Shown here in pieces: positions 48,151 to 61,669 of a stretch of DNA of 64,000 bases. Under the pieces are notes generated by a model, which ran no database searches, was not told the origin of the DNA, and worked only from the letters and a program-made list of their open reading frames with translations. The position numbers and the translations under genes were made by a program. Origin of the DNA: Homalodisca vitripennis (lineage: Eukaryota; Arthropoda; Insecta; Hemiptera; Cicadellidae); the NCBI RefSeq assembly GCF_021130785.1, contig NW_025777632.1:1-64000 (forward strand). The letters are read 5' to 3'. Positions within the stretch are counted from its first letter, which is position 1. Every line of letters begins with the position of its first letter.

Positions 48151-49629
48151 TTTAGATATGTGAGACATATTAGCTGGAGTGTTTTAATAAAAGTGTCCAT
48201 ATTTTATTATACGCAAGTGACGTTCTTCAGTAATTATGGAACTAACTACATGAACTCTTTCTATTTCTCTTCTAGTATAGTGAGAACGTTTACGAGTACA
48301 AGCAAACAGCCTTAAGTTTAGTAAAATTGATGAAACCTTTCCTCCAAAAATGAAATTAATTTATCAGCCTAAACTAGCTTTGATCCGGGTCGTAATAAAA
48401 GAACTAGAATGAGGTAAAAAATATCAAGCAATAGGTGTATCAGAAATATTTTTTTATTAAAAATATTGAAATGTGACCGTCTGTCAACGTTATGGAAAAA
48501 CTAAATTTGTCACTTTCAGCCAAGTATTTGTTACAGTCTAAAACATTCTAGATTAATATATTTTTTGAAGGCTGACCTTCGAAACTTTTAATTCGTAGTA
48601 TTCATACAATACTAGTATTTATTTGTATGTTTTACTCTAACATTTGTCATTGAACGTTCTCAGCGTGCTCTAGTCTGACATACAATAAGGGTTTGTATCA
48701 GTTAATCAGTACTATACAGTCCCACAACAACAAAGTGCACTAGTTGTTGATTAGACACTTCTATCACGTTACTTCTCGAACATTTATTAACTCACTTATA
48801 TCCAAGTAAGGGCTTTTAATCTGACAATTTAGAACATTTTCTCTTGACCAAGTTTTCTTTAACAAAAATAATTTAGTAGTGGATGTCGTATTTAAAAAAT
48901 TTAAAAAGCAATGTTTTATAACTACATAGTACGTTACATTTATTTATTTTTTAAGTCCTGAAAATATAAAAGTTAATCAATTTCCAAAGCTACATTTATT
49001 TTTGTCGTTTTATTTCAACTTTTTTATTGAAATAAATATGAATTATAATTACATCTTTAAACATTTATAGCTAAGACATCACCTTCGGCTGTAGAGTTAT
49101 GGATTGAATATTAAAAACTTTATCGTTAAATTACTAGCTATTCCGTCATTTCTTGGAAGCTGAGGAAAGAACCTTGCAGAGTAAAATAAACGGTTTTGTA
49201 ACTTGGAAAGCTGATATGACATTACTCTAATGAGGATAAGAATACTTGTTTTCTGGAATTTCACTTTTAGCCAGGTTTTCACTCGCATAAGAAACTATCG
49301 CATAAATATGCTTTAATTATGAACATATTATTATATCTACTATTGCCTATTGGTTACGACATTAATCAGTAGAATGTAATATAAGACAAATTGTTTATTA
49401 CTATCGCAACTATTAGCAACCTTAACATTCAAAACTCTTTGTGAAGAAAATCATTGGTGGAGGTATTTCTCAATTTAATTTCCAAGAGAAAACGCCAAAA
49501 TATCTGCGAGACACATTATACACCTATCTATATTCTGAACAGTTGGTGATCTTACGGTTTCACGGTGCAGTCCTAAGTCACTTTCAGTGTAACTATACTA
49601 ACTTACAAAGATTATTTAGGGACTTGTGC

Positions 49630-50050
49630 TAATCCTCATTCCTCTAAGATTCATCTGTGGAGACTTGGATCTGTGTAGTCAGTACTTAGTCTAGAAGTGG
49701 AGGTTTAAAAGCCAGCTTAACTTTATAGAAGGCAATATTAACCTAAAAACGAGTTAGGTTTAAAAAGATCTTTCCCGCCACCCGTCTCGCTATGTGTTAG
49801 GATGTATCCTTCAAGGTCCTGAATGACTGCAAATTAATTGTTCCCCTGTCTGTTCCGTTTACTCATCTGACCTAGCTCTGGTGAGTTCCCATAGTTGTCA
49901 GCTTAATGTGAGAAAGAATCCAAGGCTCGCGGCTATAACTTCTGTGGTGTTCATGGGGATAATCCCCCGCACCATCCATTTCACAACATGGGCATTTTAA
50001 TTGCCCAGTACCTCGGTCTATATACCACACTGGATGAGTGTATAGGCTTT
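49630..50050. other. GC-richer island in higher-order repeat copy 1
   Basis: About 420 bp of higher GC conserved at 61.67-62.09 kb. It includes the palindromic 'ggggataatcccc'. No continuous frame is shared between the two copies. It may be an embedded mobile-element fragment or a structured or regulatory element. Confidence 0.4.
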
Positions 50051-50149
50051 TGGCATTAGACTTAAAATTCCTCTACTTTTTAAACAGTTTAGTACTAGCA
50101 ACGAAATAATGTATTGGGAATTACCATACGAAATGCTATACTGTTAGTA

Positions 50150-50310
50150 TACGAAAACAGCTTGCACGAACAAGCACTGGAACTCAGGCCCTTGAGTTGA
50201 TAAGCTGATACAGAATTACTCAGCTACGGTAGCAGGTGTCTACTAGACACATTCTGGTAATTCTTCCTGCAGCTTGTGCCCACTAGATATGAAAGTGCAC
50301 ATTTTGCATT
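50150..50310 (-). repeat. tRNA-like module in higher-order repeat copy 1
   Basis: On the minus strand 'ccgtagctgagtaattctg' resembles an A box and 'ctgagttccagtgc' a decayed B box. It is nearly identical to 62175-62335. Confidence 0.5.
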
Positions 50311-51029
50311 AATATACTCTAATTAATCTTGCTATATTGCATTAATGTTGCTGTATTGCAAAATTCTTGTCGTGAAACGAAAACTATAATTTAGTTTAAG
50401 CGGATAATTTTAAGGATCGGAACATTTTTCAGTACGCATTTGTAACTGTCACATTTATATTGCCTGATTTTTGTTTCGTGTACTATGGAAGTTCACCTAA
50501 CAAAATAAATGAAACTACTATTTTTTTTCTAAACTATTTAAAAGTATATAAATTATTACATAATTTTAAACACAATTTAGTTGGTCTATTTTAGTATTAG
50601 TCAGTCATTATAAACTACTTTCAACTTTTTTTACTATTTATGCTACTACTGAATAACACATTCTGGTAATTCTTCCTGCAGCTTGTGAATTTAACTATTC
50701 AGATTAACAATTCATAAGATTATTGATTACCTTAAAAAATATTAAGCCTATTCAGCATGCACGCTTTAGGTGTATGGGAAATTAAATAACAGCCCAAAAC
50801 CCAAATGTAACAGAATTCAGAATAATGTACCATACCTTTTACGAGGAACGTACAGTTGGTTTTATTGTGCATAGTAATCAGCTTTGTGCAAGGTATAAAA
50901 GTAGTAAAAAGATCCAAATCATAAATTTATTTTTAATATTAATTAAGTTAATATTTTTATATTTTGTAGACATTTATAATCAATAACATATTCACTGGAA
51001 AAGTTATTTGTGCTATGGTAAATTGTCAA

Positions 51030-51290
51030 GAAAACTAGGATATAAACTACGTACTTTAGATGTCAAGAGATAGTGAGAGCAGAAACTACGATATACAAAC
51101 AATAAAAATAACTCACTGTAGTTTCTGGTCCAGGTCCTCTCTCTGAGCCTCACATCGTGTTCCTTGTTCGCTAGTTTTCCGAGGTGCTGCGATTAAAGTG
51201 AATTTTGATTATAGTATTGAGCAATTCAGAATATTTAAATACCCTGAACTTTTCTTTCGTTGTTTCCATGGATATAAGTAATTTAGATGT
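51030..51290 (+). repeat. Conserved array core, type D copy 2
   Basis: 'aaaactaggatataaactac' (51031), 'tctggtccaggtcctctctc' (51124), 'atcgtgttccttgttcg' and 'gtttccatggatataag' (51261). Paralog at 63171-63420. Confidence 0.85.
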
Positions 51291-51899
51291 GTACATCTGT
51301 AGGGGGCATATCAGCTGGATTATTTCAAGGAAAATGTCCATATTTTATCCTACGCAAGTGACGTTCTTTTATAATCGTTGACGTACAATAAGATGCGTTT
51401 GTATTTATTTTCTGCTCTAGGACTAAAGCATTTACGAGTATAAGCAAACAGCATTTAGTTTTGTAAAATTGACGACATCTAACCCTCCGAATATGAAATT
51501 GATCGTCAGCCAAAACTTGAATTGGTGCGGGATATAATACTTTATTATTAAAACATTTAACATCAATTAATTATAACGGTCAGACACGTAAGTGATAGTA
51601 ATATCAACGTAAGACAACGATATGGAAAGACTAAATTAGCCATTTTCTGCCAAGTATTTGCTACCGATATTGTCTAAACTTCCCAGTTTTTATATTTATG
51701 TAAAGAATGACCTACAAGAATTTAAATCTGGTTCTTTGTAAAATATTCTTGCATACAAATTTTTATGTTTTACTCTAACCTTGGTCAATAAACGTTCCCA
51801 GTGTGCCCTAGCCTAACTTGAAATAAGGGTTTATATCAATTACTTATTACTACACAACCCTGCAACAACAAAGAGAACTAGCCATTGATTATACACTTC

Positions 51900-53345
51900 T
51901 ACAACTTTACTTCTCGAACATGTTTTTCTATTGCAACTCACTTTAATCCGAGTAAGGGCTTTAAATGTAACACTTAGTAAAAAAAATTGTGTCTTGACCA
52001 AGTGTTAATTTACAAAAAGATATTATTAGCGGAACGAAGTAGCGAATATCATATCAATAAATGTGGAAAAAATAGGTTTTTTAAACTATACCTTGAAACA
52101 TTTATAGATAATGCATCATTTACGTATGTAGAGTTATGCATTGAATTTTAAAGACCTAAGATATGCATTTAATACAGGGTGTACCACAGACGTTACATTA
52201 CTAGCTTCTCAGTCAGTTCTTGGAAGCTGAATAGCTTAAAAGTTTAGAAGAGGAGAGTGAAGTTAAACTCCTTATACGTAAAAAATTAGAAATTAACACA
52301 AATATTTTATAATATTCTTCACATTAATTGTTATGTCTTGTGCAATAGGCTTCGCTGGGATTGCATGCTAAATTTAAACTCTATAGCCTATTTCACTTAC
52401 GAGATATCCTGTGGACAGATAAACATTTAATCATACAGGAAATAAATGTTTACATTCACGGTGACCGAAAAGAGAAATCGTGTGAGTTTACTATGTTCAA
52501 TGGTAGGCTTCTATGACGCTCAGCCTAATTCCAAGGTAGACAGCACCATTATATAATTCATTAATTATGACAGTCTTAGTAGAAACCTCATGCAAGGTTT
52601 TATATCAATACTCAAATAAAATTTCTGGTAAGGAAACGAGGGTACTACCACAAAGTTGTGCAATGGAATCATCTATTGCAAGTTAAAAGTTACATTGAGC
52701 ACGATATATTATAATTTCTTTGTACTCTATTAATAAATGTGGCATTACAATATCACATGATAGTACACAGGCTGTTGACATGTTTAATAATTCACCAATC
52801 ATGGTTGCAAATAAGAACCAAACATATTCGCTCTGCCAAATCCGTACGAGTGACCTGCACTACTATCAAACAGCTATGTTTGGAAAAGCTGATTCTATGT
52901 GAGTGTTGAGTTTAGCTCCAGTTTAACTTTCTATTATATGTGCAGCAACTGAAATAACCATCTTCCACACAAGCAAATCTTACGTGCAATAAAATATTCT
53001 AAACAGTACACAGCTAAATGGTGAGAAGGATGATTCAGTGAGGCAGTGAATGATAGGTATTAAACCGATGCGGGGGTTTCCTTTTAACCTTTTTCGTTTT
53101 CGTCAACATAATATTTTTGGATAGCTTTCGATGAACATGACTCGAGATTTAAGAAGTCTGCAACAGTATCAGATTTTAAACTCTGCAATAAGAAGAAGGT
53201 GAACTCGAGCTAAACTCAACATACGTATGGAATCAGCCCTACCCATATTATCTGCGTTATTGAAGACTCAGTAGCTCCACCGTGCTTTTGGATCGTGTCC
53301 GTCAACATCATAGTGCTTTTAGTTGTGCACCTGATGAGACATGAG
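51900..53345 (+). other. Array-derived DNA between higher-order copies
   Basis: Continues the type-D unit to about 52.3 kb. A short insertion with 'tacagggtgtaccac' lies at about 52.17 kb and may be a transposon end. 52.51-52.74 kb matches 10.64-10.85 kb. No gene is visible; the frame at 52720-52902 has no motif. Confidence 0.5.
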
Positions 53346-53349
53346 TATA

Positions 53350-53945
53350 TAGGGTGCATAATGAAAATAAGGACCATTATCTGGAAAATACATTCATTTA
53401 ATCATCCGATTGATAAAAATGGTGAAAATACTTCAAAATAGTCTCCTCCTGCATCAATACACCTGCTTACCCAATTCTGCCACACTTGGGAAGCACGCTG
53501 GAACTCTTCTACTGGAACGCTTCTCAGTACTCATATAACTTCAGCTTGGATTTTTCCCAGTGAATCCCAGTGCTTTCCCATCAGCTCTCTCTTCAGTCGG
53601 TGAAACAAAACAAAATCACACAGAGCTATGTCAGTGCTATAAGTAGATTGGGGCACCATGGAGGTCTTGTCCTTGGTAGGGTAGTTGGCAACTACGAATG
53701 CCGTGTGGCTGGGGGCATTTTCGTGGTGGAGCTTGAAGATGACTTTAATATCAGGCCGGACGCGGGCGATCTTACGTTTCAGTCTCAAGCACCTCCAGGC
53801 AAAGGACTGCGTTGACAGTTTTTCCTTGCGGTACAAACTCAAAATGGACGATTTATCAAACGTCAAAGAAGACTATCAGCATTATTTTGATACGAGACAT
53901 CCTCAAGTGAACTTTTTGGGGTTCGGGAGAAGATTGTGCATTATT
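53350..53945 (-). pseudogene. Mariner transposase remnant 2
   Basis: The minus strand encodes the C-terminal half of a mariner-family transposase, which cuts and rejoins transposon ends with a DDD triad. The main frame (53866 down to 53531) has 'LHHENAPSHTAF', in which the second catalytic Asp is Glu, and 'STDIALCDFVLF', which keeps the third Asp about 34 residues later as in mariner. After a TGA/TAA-type stop the frame resumes with 'FQRAWQVWQNWVSRCIDAGG' and 'DYFEVF'. The low-coordinate end 'agggtgcataatg' at 53351 after TA looks like the 3' terminal repeat. The N-terminal half and the other terminal repeat are missing, so it is inactive. Confidence 0.85.
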
Positions 53946-55100
53946 CTCCAAAATTATTTGTTTTATTTCGTCATGAAACAGATATTTCATTATTATTATT
54001 TAAAAAGAGGAATTTTAATGTTTAAATTTAGTATTATAATCTAATTATGCATTCCTAATATTGCATAATTTAAATTTGCCCATTAATATCTCTTTTATTG
54101 TGAAAGAGAGCTCTGGCGTGGATTTATGTAACTAATAGAATAAGTTAAACCTTCAAGAACAAATTTAGGTCACAACTGTTTTGGTATTGTTTTTAATTTT
54201 TAAACATATCAATCAAACCAAAAATAATCATTTCATTATATCTTAAATAAACATCAACGAGTAATGTGAACTGATTACGAATATTTTGCTTACTAGCAAC
54301 GCTATAAAGATTATTGTAAAACACAAATTAGAAAATGCCTCTCATAACAATTTATACATATATTATTTTTATCACGCGAAAACTTCAATTATCTATTGGT
54401 GTCCATTCAATACGAAATATTGTAAACTGATTCTCCCTGTACTCTTTGGGTACTAAGAGGATTATACATAGCACCAAACACGAATTATTAGCTTTTACTC
54501 AAAACTTAAAAATACAGTGTATGAACTACATTTAATTTGTACTTCTGTTAGCGCTACATATGAACTATTGTGGCGATTTGTGCTGTAAATAATCGCTAAA
54601 ACTAGGATGTAAACTGCTTTGTATAACTATAAATAGCAAGTAAAAACTATGATTAAAATTGAATTAAAGTAACTCATCCTTGTAAGTCCTGGTCCTTGTC
54701 CTGCTTCTGGCCAATCCTCGTGTTCCTGGTGCTACTTCCACGACTAGCCGTGATTTGAAGGAAATTTGAAAAATGCAGCGACATAAAACTTTAGACTTAC
54801 GGTATTTTTAAACATTATTATAAATGCTTTTATCTTTCCATGGATATAAAATATTTTACTGAAACTGCTGCTTACGTTTTAGCTGTCCCTTATATTGCTG
54901 ACGTCACGACTACTAATAACGCTAAACTTTTGTTGTATGATTACCCCAACACATAAATTTTAGAGGCACAAACGGGTAAATAAAACTTAACTATAAAGTT
55001 TTTTCCCCGTCTCTGATAAATTTGTAACATTATTAGTGTTTGGATACAATATCCAGGGAAACTGTACGACATGACATCTTTTACTATTTTTAATTATTCT
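53946..55100 (+). repeat. Array unit type B, copy 3 (TE2 empty site)
   Basis: 53.95-54.39 kb matches 25.05-25.48 kb, and 54.43-55.0 kb matches 30.24-30.8 kb without interruption. It contains the tgattct motif (54428), the core box 'gtcctggtccttgtcctg' (54686) and 'ttccatggatataaaat' (54836). It confirms that TE2 entered an existing array unit. Confidence 0.85.
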
Positions 55101-55107
55101 ACAATAC

Positions 55108-56288
55108 ACGACACGACATGACATTTGGAACCTTCATTTCCGAATTTAACCAAAAGGATAAAAGTGAATACAAAAATTTTAAACATCTTTTCAAAATTTA
55201 ACCAATCACCAAATCTCTCTATGAGGCCTGGGGCGAGTTGTAATATTATACAATAAAATGTACACAAACCAGGTTGAGTTTTTTTTTAAGTGAAGTTATA
55301 TTCAAATTTGAAATATTTTTATTTCCACATTCTTAGGAATACATAATTATCCAAATTAGGTTCTGTAAAATAATATTAAGTTTACAAAAATAATCAAATT
55401 TATTATATATTATTTTCGTAAATGGTAAAAAAGATAGCGACACATAAAAGATTGTTGATCTTAACACGGTTAAGCTTTTAAAACTTAACAAAAAACAATT
55501 TCCACCTCTTGTATAGTTAATAAATTTCTTAACTTAAAATATAAATCTCCCAATTGATATTAAAATATTTCTATGTTTCCGTGAAGTAATTGGTAGACAT
55601 TTAATTTTGATCCTGCAACCTGTTAGGCCCAAAGAAGCTCTCAACATTTTCGACTAGAAGTTTAGCGTTAACCTCTTTATGAGAGACTTAGTAATACATG
55701 CTGTTTGTTAAGTAATTTAGCAGCATTGTACGTAGTAATCAGACATTAAGAAATTCTGAACATAATTAATAACTTATAGAGTAGTTCAGTTCCAAATATT
55801 TTTAATTAAAATAATTATTTATTAACTGATTATACTTAACTAATAGTAACAAAGTTACTCTCAGTTACGTTTTATGTTTATAAAAAAAATTAATATTCTA
55901 AACATAAATTATTTTATTAAAACTGTACTGTTTCCGAAACTAAATGTTTAATAACTACAAGATGTGTACCAAAATGAAAAAAAACTATGGGAGGAAAAAA
56001 AATAGGAATATAGATTTCATTCTAAATATCTCTGTAGGTTAGCTTCAGATCCCTGGTAATGGTTTTAGAAAATAATTGGTTAAATCAACAATTACAGACT
56101 ATATTTCTACTCAAATCTGTTTAGTGTTGTTTTTATTTTATTGAGTGTAAACAATAAAATGTTATTAAGATATGAATTTTATTCCTAAGTCAACTAGCAT
56201 TCGCTTATTTCAAGTCATGTTCAATATTGCACTGTTAGTAAATGCCTGAGTGATATCTCTAAGACATATTTAAGTATATAATTCTCCA
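55108..56288 (+). repeat. Array modules X and C, copy 3
   Basis: Collinear with 40.02-41.12 kb, ending in module C at 56040-56288. Module C breaks at 'aattctccaac' and passes directly into type A. Copy 2 has TE3 near the equivalent position. Confidence 0.8.
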
Positions 56289-57154
56289 ACATGGTTTAAC
56301 ATGATTTAATCGAGCATTGATATTATTATTCAGCTAGCATACATTAATGTAAATTAACTTTCAATATTTATTCTATAACATTATGTCCAATAGAAGGCTG
56401 TTTGACATAAGTAAGAAGATGCTTCTCTTATATAAATTTTGATTTTGTATCAATTACGTAAAACAGTTCCGATTCCATTCTGTGGTGATCGAAAATATAT
56501 ACATTTACAAAACGATTCTCCCTGTATTCTTTGGGTACAGAGCGGATTATAAACAGCTTAAAACATAAGTTTTGCAGTTAAAGAAGAAGGTTTTGACAAC
56601 CTCATTAAACCTAGACACAAAACTGAACCATATACCCTCGACAGTAGAGAGTTGTGGTGTTCGGTTCAGTAACTAATTCATGAAGGTAAAAGGTATAGAA
56701 TATTTTTCTTCTAAAAACTACCTTTTACTATTTTTCTAACATGTAATTTAAACAGTTTAACATGATTTAATCGAGCACTCATATTATTATTCAGCTAGCA
56801 TACACTAATGTAACTTAACTTTCAATATTTAGTCCATAAAAATATGTCAAATAGAAGGCTGTTATCATAAGTAAGAAGATGCTTCTCTTATATAAATTTT
56901 GATTTTGTATCAATTACGTAAAACAGTTCCGATTCCATTCTGTGGTGATCGAAAATATATACATTTAAAAAACGATTCTCCCTGTATTCTTTGGGTACAG
57001 AGCGGATTATAAACAGCTTAAAACATAAGTTTTTCAGTTTAAGAAGAAGGTTTTGACAACCTCAATAAACCTAGACACACAACTGAACCAAATAACAATA
57101 GTTGTTTGAATGTTGTTTACTTAGCAATAGTGTTGTCACTACATTTATCTGTTC

Positions 57155-57310
57155 CGCTGTTCTGTCACTAAAACTAGGATGTATAAACTGCTTCGTTAGT
57201 GAGAGATCGAGGAGCAGATGCTGTGATTCCTAAAAGAATAATATAAGTAACTCATCTGTAAGTTCTGGTCCTGGTCCTGGCCATAATGTGTCCTGGTGGA
57301 GTTTTCCGGA
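57155..57310 (+). repeat. Conserved array core, type A copy 4
   Basis: 'aaaactaggatgtataaact', 'gagagatcgaggagcagatg' and 'gttctggtcctggtcctggc'. Nearly identical to 44695-44850. Confidence 0.9.
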
Positions 57311-60069
57311 CGTGCTTGAAATAGAACAGTTTTTATTATAAACTGAGCTATAAAAAAATTACTGAACGAAACCCGTATCTTGTTGTTTCTATGGATATAC
57401 ATATTTTTGAATATTGTACTGTTGGGTATGTTTCCGCTCTTTTTCTTATTTTCTTATAATCTTGACTTGTGCAGGAACGTCTTTTCTTACGGTACGTCTA
57501 TTAGGTACTGAAATGCATATAAACTTCTGTTATTTAATTATACGAGGTACTACTATATTTTATAGTTAAAAATATATCAATAACCATATTTATAACATAC
57601 TTGTTTCTAAATGCTACCCAGAGACAAGTTTGACATAGCATTTTAAGATACTGACATATCTACAAAACTTACATAGATTTACAATTTACCTGATCAATTA
57701 GTCTGCAATAATGTGAATTTTTCCATTATTCCAAACATTATTCCTAATAATACGAATTTATGACTAATAACATTTGTGAAGGAAACGGGATTTCCCCTGA
57801 TATTTGCTTTGCTTAGTGATACAATACAATCAGCATAATTACGTTTCGAGATATTTAATCAGATCTCTTCTTCTGGTAAATGACTAAACTAATGCATGTA
57901 TTCAACCTATGTAAACAAAACATACCTGAGCGATGTTACACGCATAAGTCTGGAACTACAACAGCCATGTTGTTTGTCTATTTCACGCACATTTATTCTA
58001 AAACATGCACTTAATGAAACTAAAAAGTGATTACTTAAACTGAACTACCAAGATCATAAAAAAATAAGTTGTATTATTATTAATGCAGAGTATTCAAACG
58101 TTTATTCTTAGAGAGTATATTACATTTCTGAAGAGTTGAATTTTTTTTCGTCCAAATAAATTACCATTTATATAACAATAATAACAAATATATTAACTTT
58201 ATGTTTAAACGGAATTTTATGGCGTTAATATATCCATCCTAAAACAATTGTATGCTACCTGGCGTGTAGCCTAGATATTTTTAACTTTCCCTTTTATGAA
58301 AGTAAAAAAAAAATATGTAAATGAAGGCCAAATTGTTTACTTGAAAAGGCCTTGTAGATAATGTTGCCCCTAAACCCTTAACAAGTATGGGTTAACTAAT
58401 TTTTAATGTTAGATGCTAGTAAGACGATACATGTATGGGACTTCCACAAACCTACGCTTTCTGTTTTATAAACACTTCTGGCTAAAACTGTTTAAATTTT
58501 TAATATTAAATTTGAATTTGCCAAACTGCCTCATTTAAGAAAATACACAGGTATACGTAAGTACGTTAAAAAAGCCTATTTCTTTAAACACTTCTATTTC
58601 CGAAATTTTTAATTAATTGAATATCTTTTCAAAAACCTGATTTCCAGAAGTGCCTTACCATTCAACAGACCAATTTTGGTGATAATAATCCAGCCCCTTG
58701 AGTGGTGGGACGATTTTTGCTAAAAAAGTATTTAAATTAACTGGACTCCAGCGACTCATGAAAAGAAGCTTATAATATTTAAACTTTAAAAGAAAAGCAT
58801 ATAATTTTTTAGGTATCAACAATATGACCACTGATATTTAAACACAAATCAGCTATATTATTTATGAACTGAATTATAGCGAAGTCTATTATTTGATAAT
58901 TTAATTTTTGCCATGACTTGAAATTACTCATGAAACCTCACCGAACACTTATATTTGACTCTTGGTGTAGCCTTGGTGTTCAACTTTGTAATAGACCTGT
59001 GAAAGAAACGATGGAAACGATCTGGTTTTATTAGAGTTGTTTCAATCATACGCATTCTAAAGGTTTACATCTGAAATAAATTTTCCAATTAAACTGTAAT
59101 TTGTATTACTTTCTAGCCTCCTTAAGATCTTGCAATATATTTATGAGAAGTTAAAACGCAAAATATATACCTTATGGGGAAAGATATTATGGCACTCATC
59201 GTAAAATTTGAGATAATATCATAGTAGCTAAATAACACCTATCACTTATAATTAACATTAATTCATGTTTTACTTAACAAGATTAAAATGGGCATATTCT
59301 ATATGTGTGAACCATTCTGAAATAATTTGAGGACGAAGGATCATACCACAATCCTTAGGACGTAATAGAGACTTGAATCATAATTAAAGATTTTTCATAC
59401 TACCTAGTTTTGGTGAAAAAGCTCTCACTGGTAGATTGAAAATTACCGGAGTTAAAATGTTCAAACAAGTATCAAAGAGACAACAAATCCGAGACCGGCG
59501 GCACTCAATGTAATCTAGCATTCGAATCGATTGTTTTGGAAGCAAAAAGTATGAACCTTTGTGAATACTGTGGTAAAATAATTATCTGGACTAAATTAAT
59601 CTTTATTAGGTATTTGCAATCAAAGAACCTTCTTTTGTGAGTGAGCATAAAATAAAAGTATAATACACTGCTTATGAATGCACTGATTGTGATTCTAAGA
59701 ATAGTACATTTATAACCCCTAGATCGAGAGAAAGACGTATTATTGGTCTTTTGTAATATATCAATACGTTTTCAATGAATACAACTATTAAGTGTTCTTT
59801 ACTTCCTGGAAACAATGAGTGATAATTTTGCTTACTCTACTAAACCTCAGGTTGGTTGCTGTCAGTACTCAGAGTTATACTATATATACGTTTTTGATAC
59901 AAATTTTTCCCGTTTATTACCTATTTATTGAACTTAATACACTTAAAATGGAAAGAAAGCACATTTTTCGAGACCGAATTTGGAATATTTTGTCGGATAT
60001 CTCAGAAATGAGTGGTCTTACTGGTCTTGGATGTATTTTATTATGATTTTCAGTTCCAATACATTTAAC

Positions 60070-60285
60070 AGGGTCCAATAACTTCAAATAAATTATAAAC
60101 TATCTTTGCACAAAAAACCATCAGTTTCGCTTTATTTCCGTTCTTTCCTGGAAAATCGGGTGAACTCTTTCCCGTAGCTCGCTAACAAGGCTTTTACCGA
60201 CATATTTTTATATGAACTTTTTCACATTTTGATTAAAATAAACCACCTGAGAAGTTTTGTCAGTTTACTCGTGGGACACCCTGTA
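60070..60285 (+). mobile_element. Transposon terminus-like sequence, copy 2
   Basis: 'ttactcgtgggacaccctg' followed by 'tatatg'. This is a fuller version of the end seen at 47815-47838. Confidence 0.3.
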
Positions 60286-61669
60286 TATGCATTGGACCAG
60301 TGTTTTATGTTGTGATAAGGTATCGATACAACTTTGATGTAACTACGTATTTTGTGTGTCTTAAGACCAGAAGGAATACTTTTTTAAATATCTCCAAATA
60401 GTATAAAAAGTATATAAATAATAAAAAATAACTCTATCCGGGTCGTAATAAAAGAACTAGAATAAAGTAAAAAATATCAAAATATCAATTATTAAAAATA
60501 TTTAAATGTGACCGTCTGTCAACGTTATGGAAAAACTAAATTTGTCACTTTTCAGCCAAGTATTTGTTACTGTCATTCTAAAACATTCTAGATTAATATA
60601 TTTTTTTAAGGGTGACCTTCGAAACTTTTAATTCGTAGTATTCATACAATACTAGTATTTATTTCGTATGTTTTACTATTACATTTGTCATTGAATGTTC
60701 TCAGCGTGCTCTAGTCTGACATGCAATAAGGGTTTGTATCAATTAATCAGTACTCTACAGTCCCACAACAACAAAGTGCACTAGTTGTTGATTGGACACT
60801 TCTGTCACGTTACTTCTCGAACACTTATTAACTCACTTATATCCAAATAAGGGCTTTTAATCTGACAATTTAGAAAAGTTTGAATTGACTAAGTTTTATT
60901 TAACAAAAATGTTTTAGTAGTGGATGTATTTAAAAATTAGCAAAAACGTTTTTTACTACGTAGTACCTTAAATTTATGTTTTAAAAAAGTCCTGTAAATA
61001 TAAAAATTAATCAATTTTAAAAACTACATTTATTTTTATTCTTTTATTTTACACTTTTTTATTCAAATGGATATGTATTATAATTACAGCTTTAAACATT
61101 TATAAGTAAGACATCACTTACGGCTGTAGAGTTTGGATTGAATTTTAAAAACTTTATCAATAAATTACTAGCTACTCTGTCATTTCTTGGAAACTGACTA
61201 AAGAACCTTGCAGAGTAATTAATAAACAGTGTTTTTACTTGGAAAGCTGATATTACACTGAGGAGGACAATAAAAGATGATTTCTGGAATGTCTCTTTTA
61301 GACAGGTTTTTACTCGCATACGAAACTATCATAAATATGGATAAATATGCTTTAAATATGAATACATTATTATATCTACTAATGCCTATTGGTTATGACA
61401 TTAGTCAGTAAAATGTAATATAAAACAAATGGTTTTGTTACTATTGCAACTAGAAGCAACCTTAACATTCAATACGCTTTGTGAAGAAAATCATTGATGG
61501 AGGTATTTTTTAATTTAATTTCGAAGAGAAAAAGCCAAAATATCTGTGAGACACATTATAAACCTATCTATATATTGAATAGTTGGTGATATTACGGTTT
61601 CACGGTGCAGTTCTAAGTCACCTTCAGTGTAATTTTACTACCTTACAAATTTTATTTAGGGACTTGTGC

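Larger units (their letters stand above)
43838..51900 (+). repeat. Higher-order repeat, copy 1
   Basis: Collinear with 56.29-64.0 kb. The offset is 12,459 at 44.05 kb, 12,456 at 46.86 kb and about 12,133 at 51.12 kb, changing through one large deletion and one insertion or deletion. Identity by eye ranges from about 94% to 98%. It holds three core boxes (44.8, 48.0, 51.1 kb) and the second and third parts (about 48.0-49.3 and 51.1-52.3 kb) are sister units about 3.13 kb apart. The right limit is unknown because copy 2 runs off the window. Confidence 0.92.

Noticed and set aside
49097..49288. Similar minus-strand frames at 49097-49288 and 61092-61319
   Set aside because: They are paralogous DNA of the higher-order repeat. 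The alignment has frameshifts and amino-acid-changing differences, with no motif.
52165..52200. 'tacagggtgtaccac' as a complete mariner insertion
   Set aside because: Only one terminus-like string within an insertion of about 40 bp; no second terminus or transposase.
59819..60046. 75-residue plus-strand frame after a TATA-like string, with a partial relative at 47.5 kb
   Set aside because: Copy 1 differs by an indel that breaks the N-terminal part. No known domain is present.
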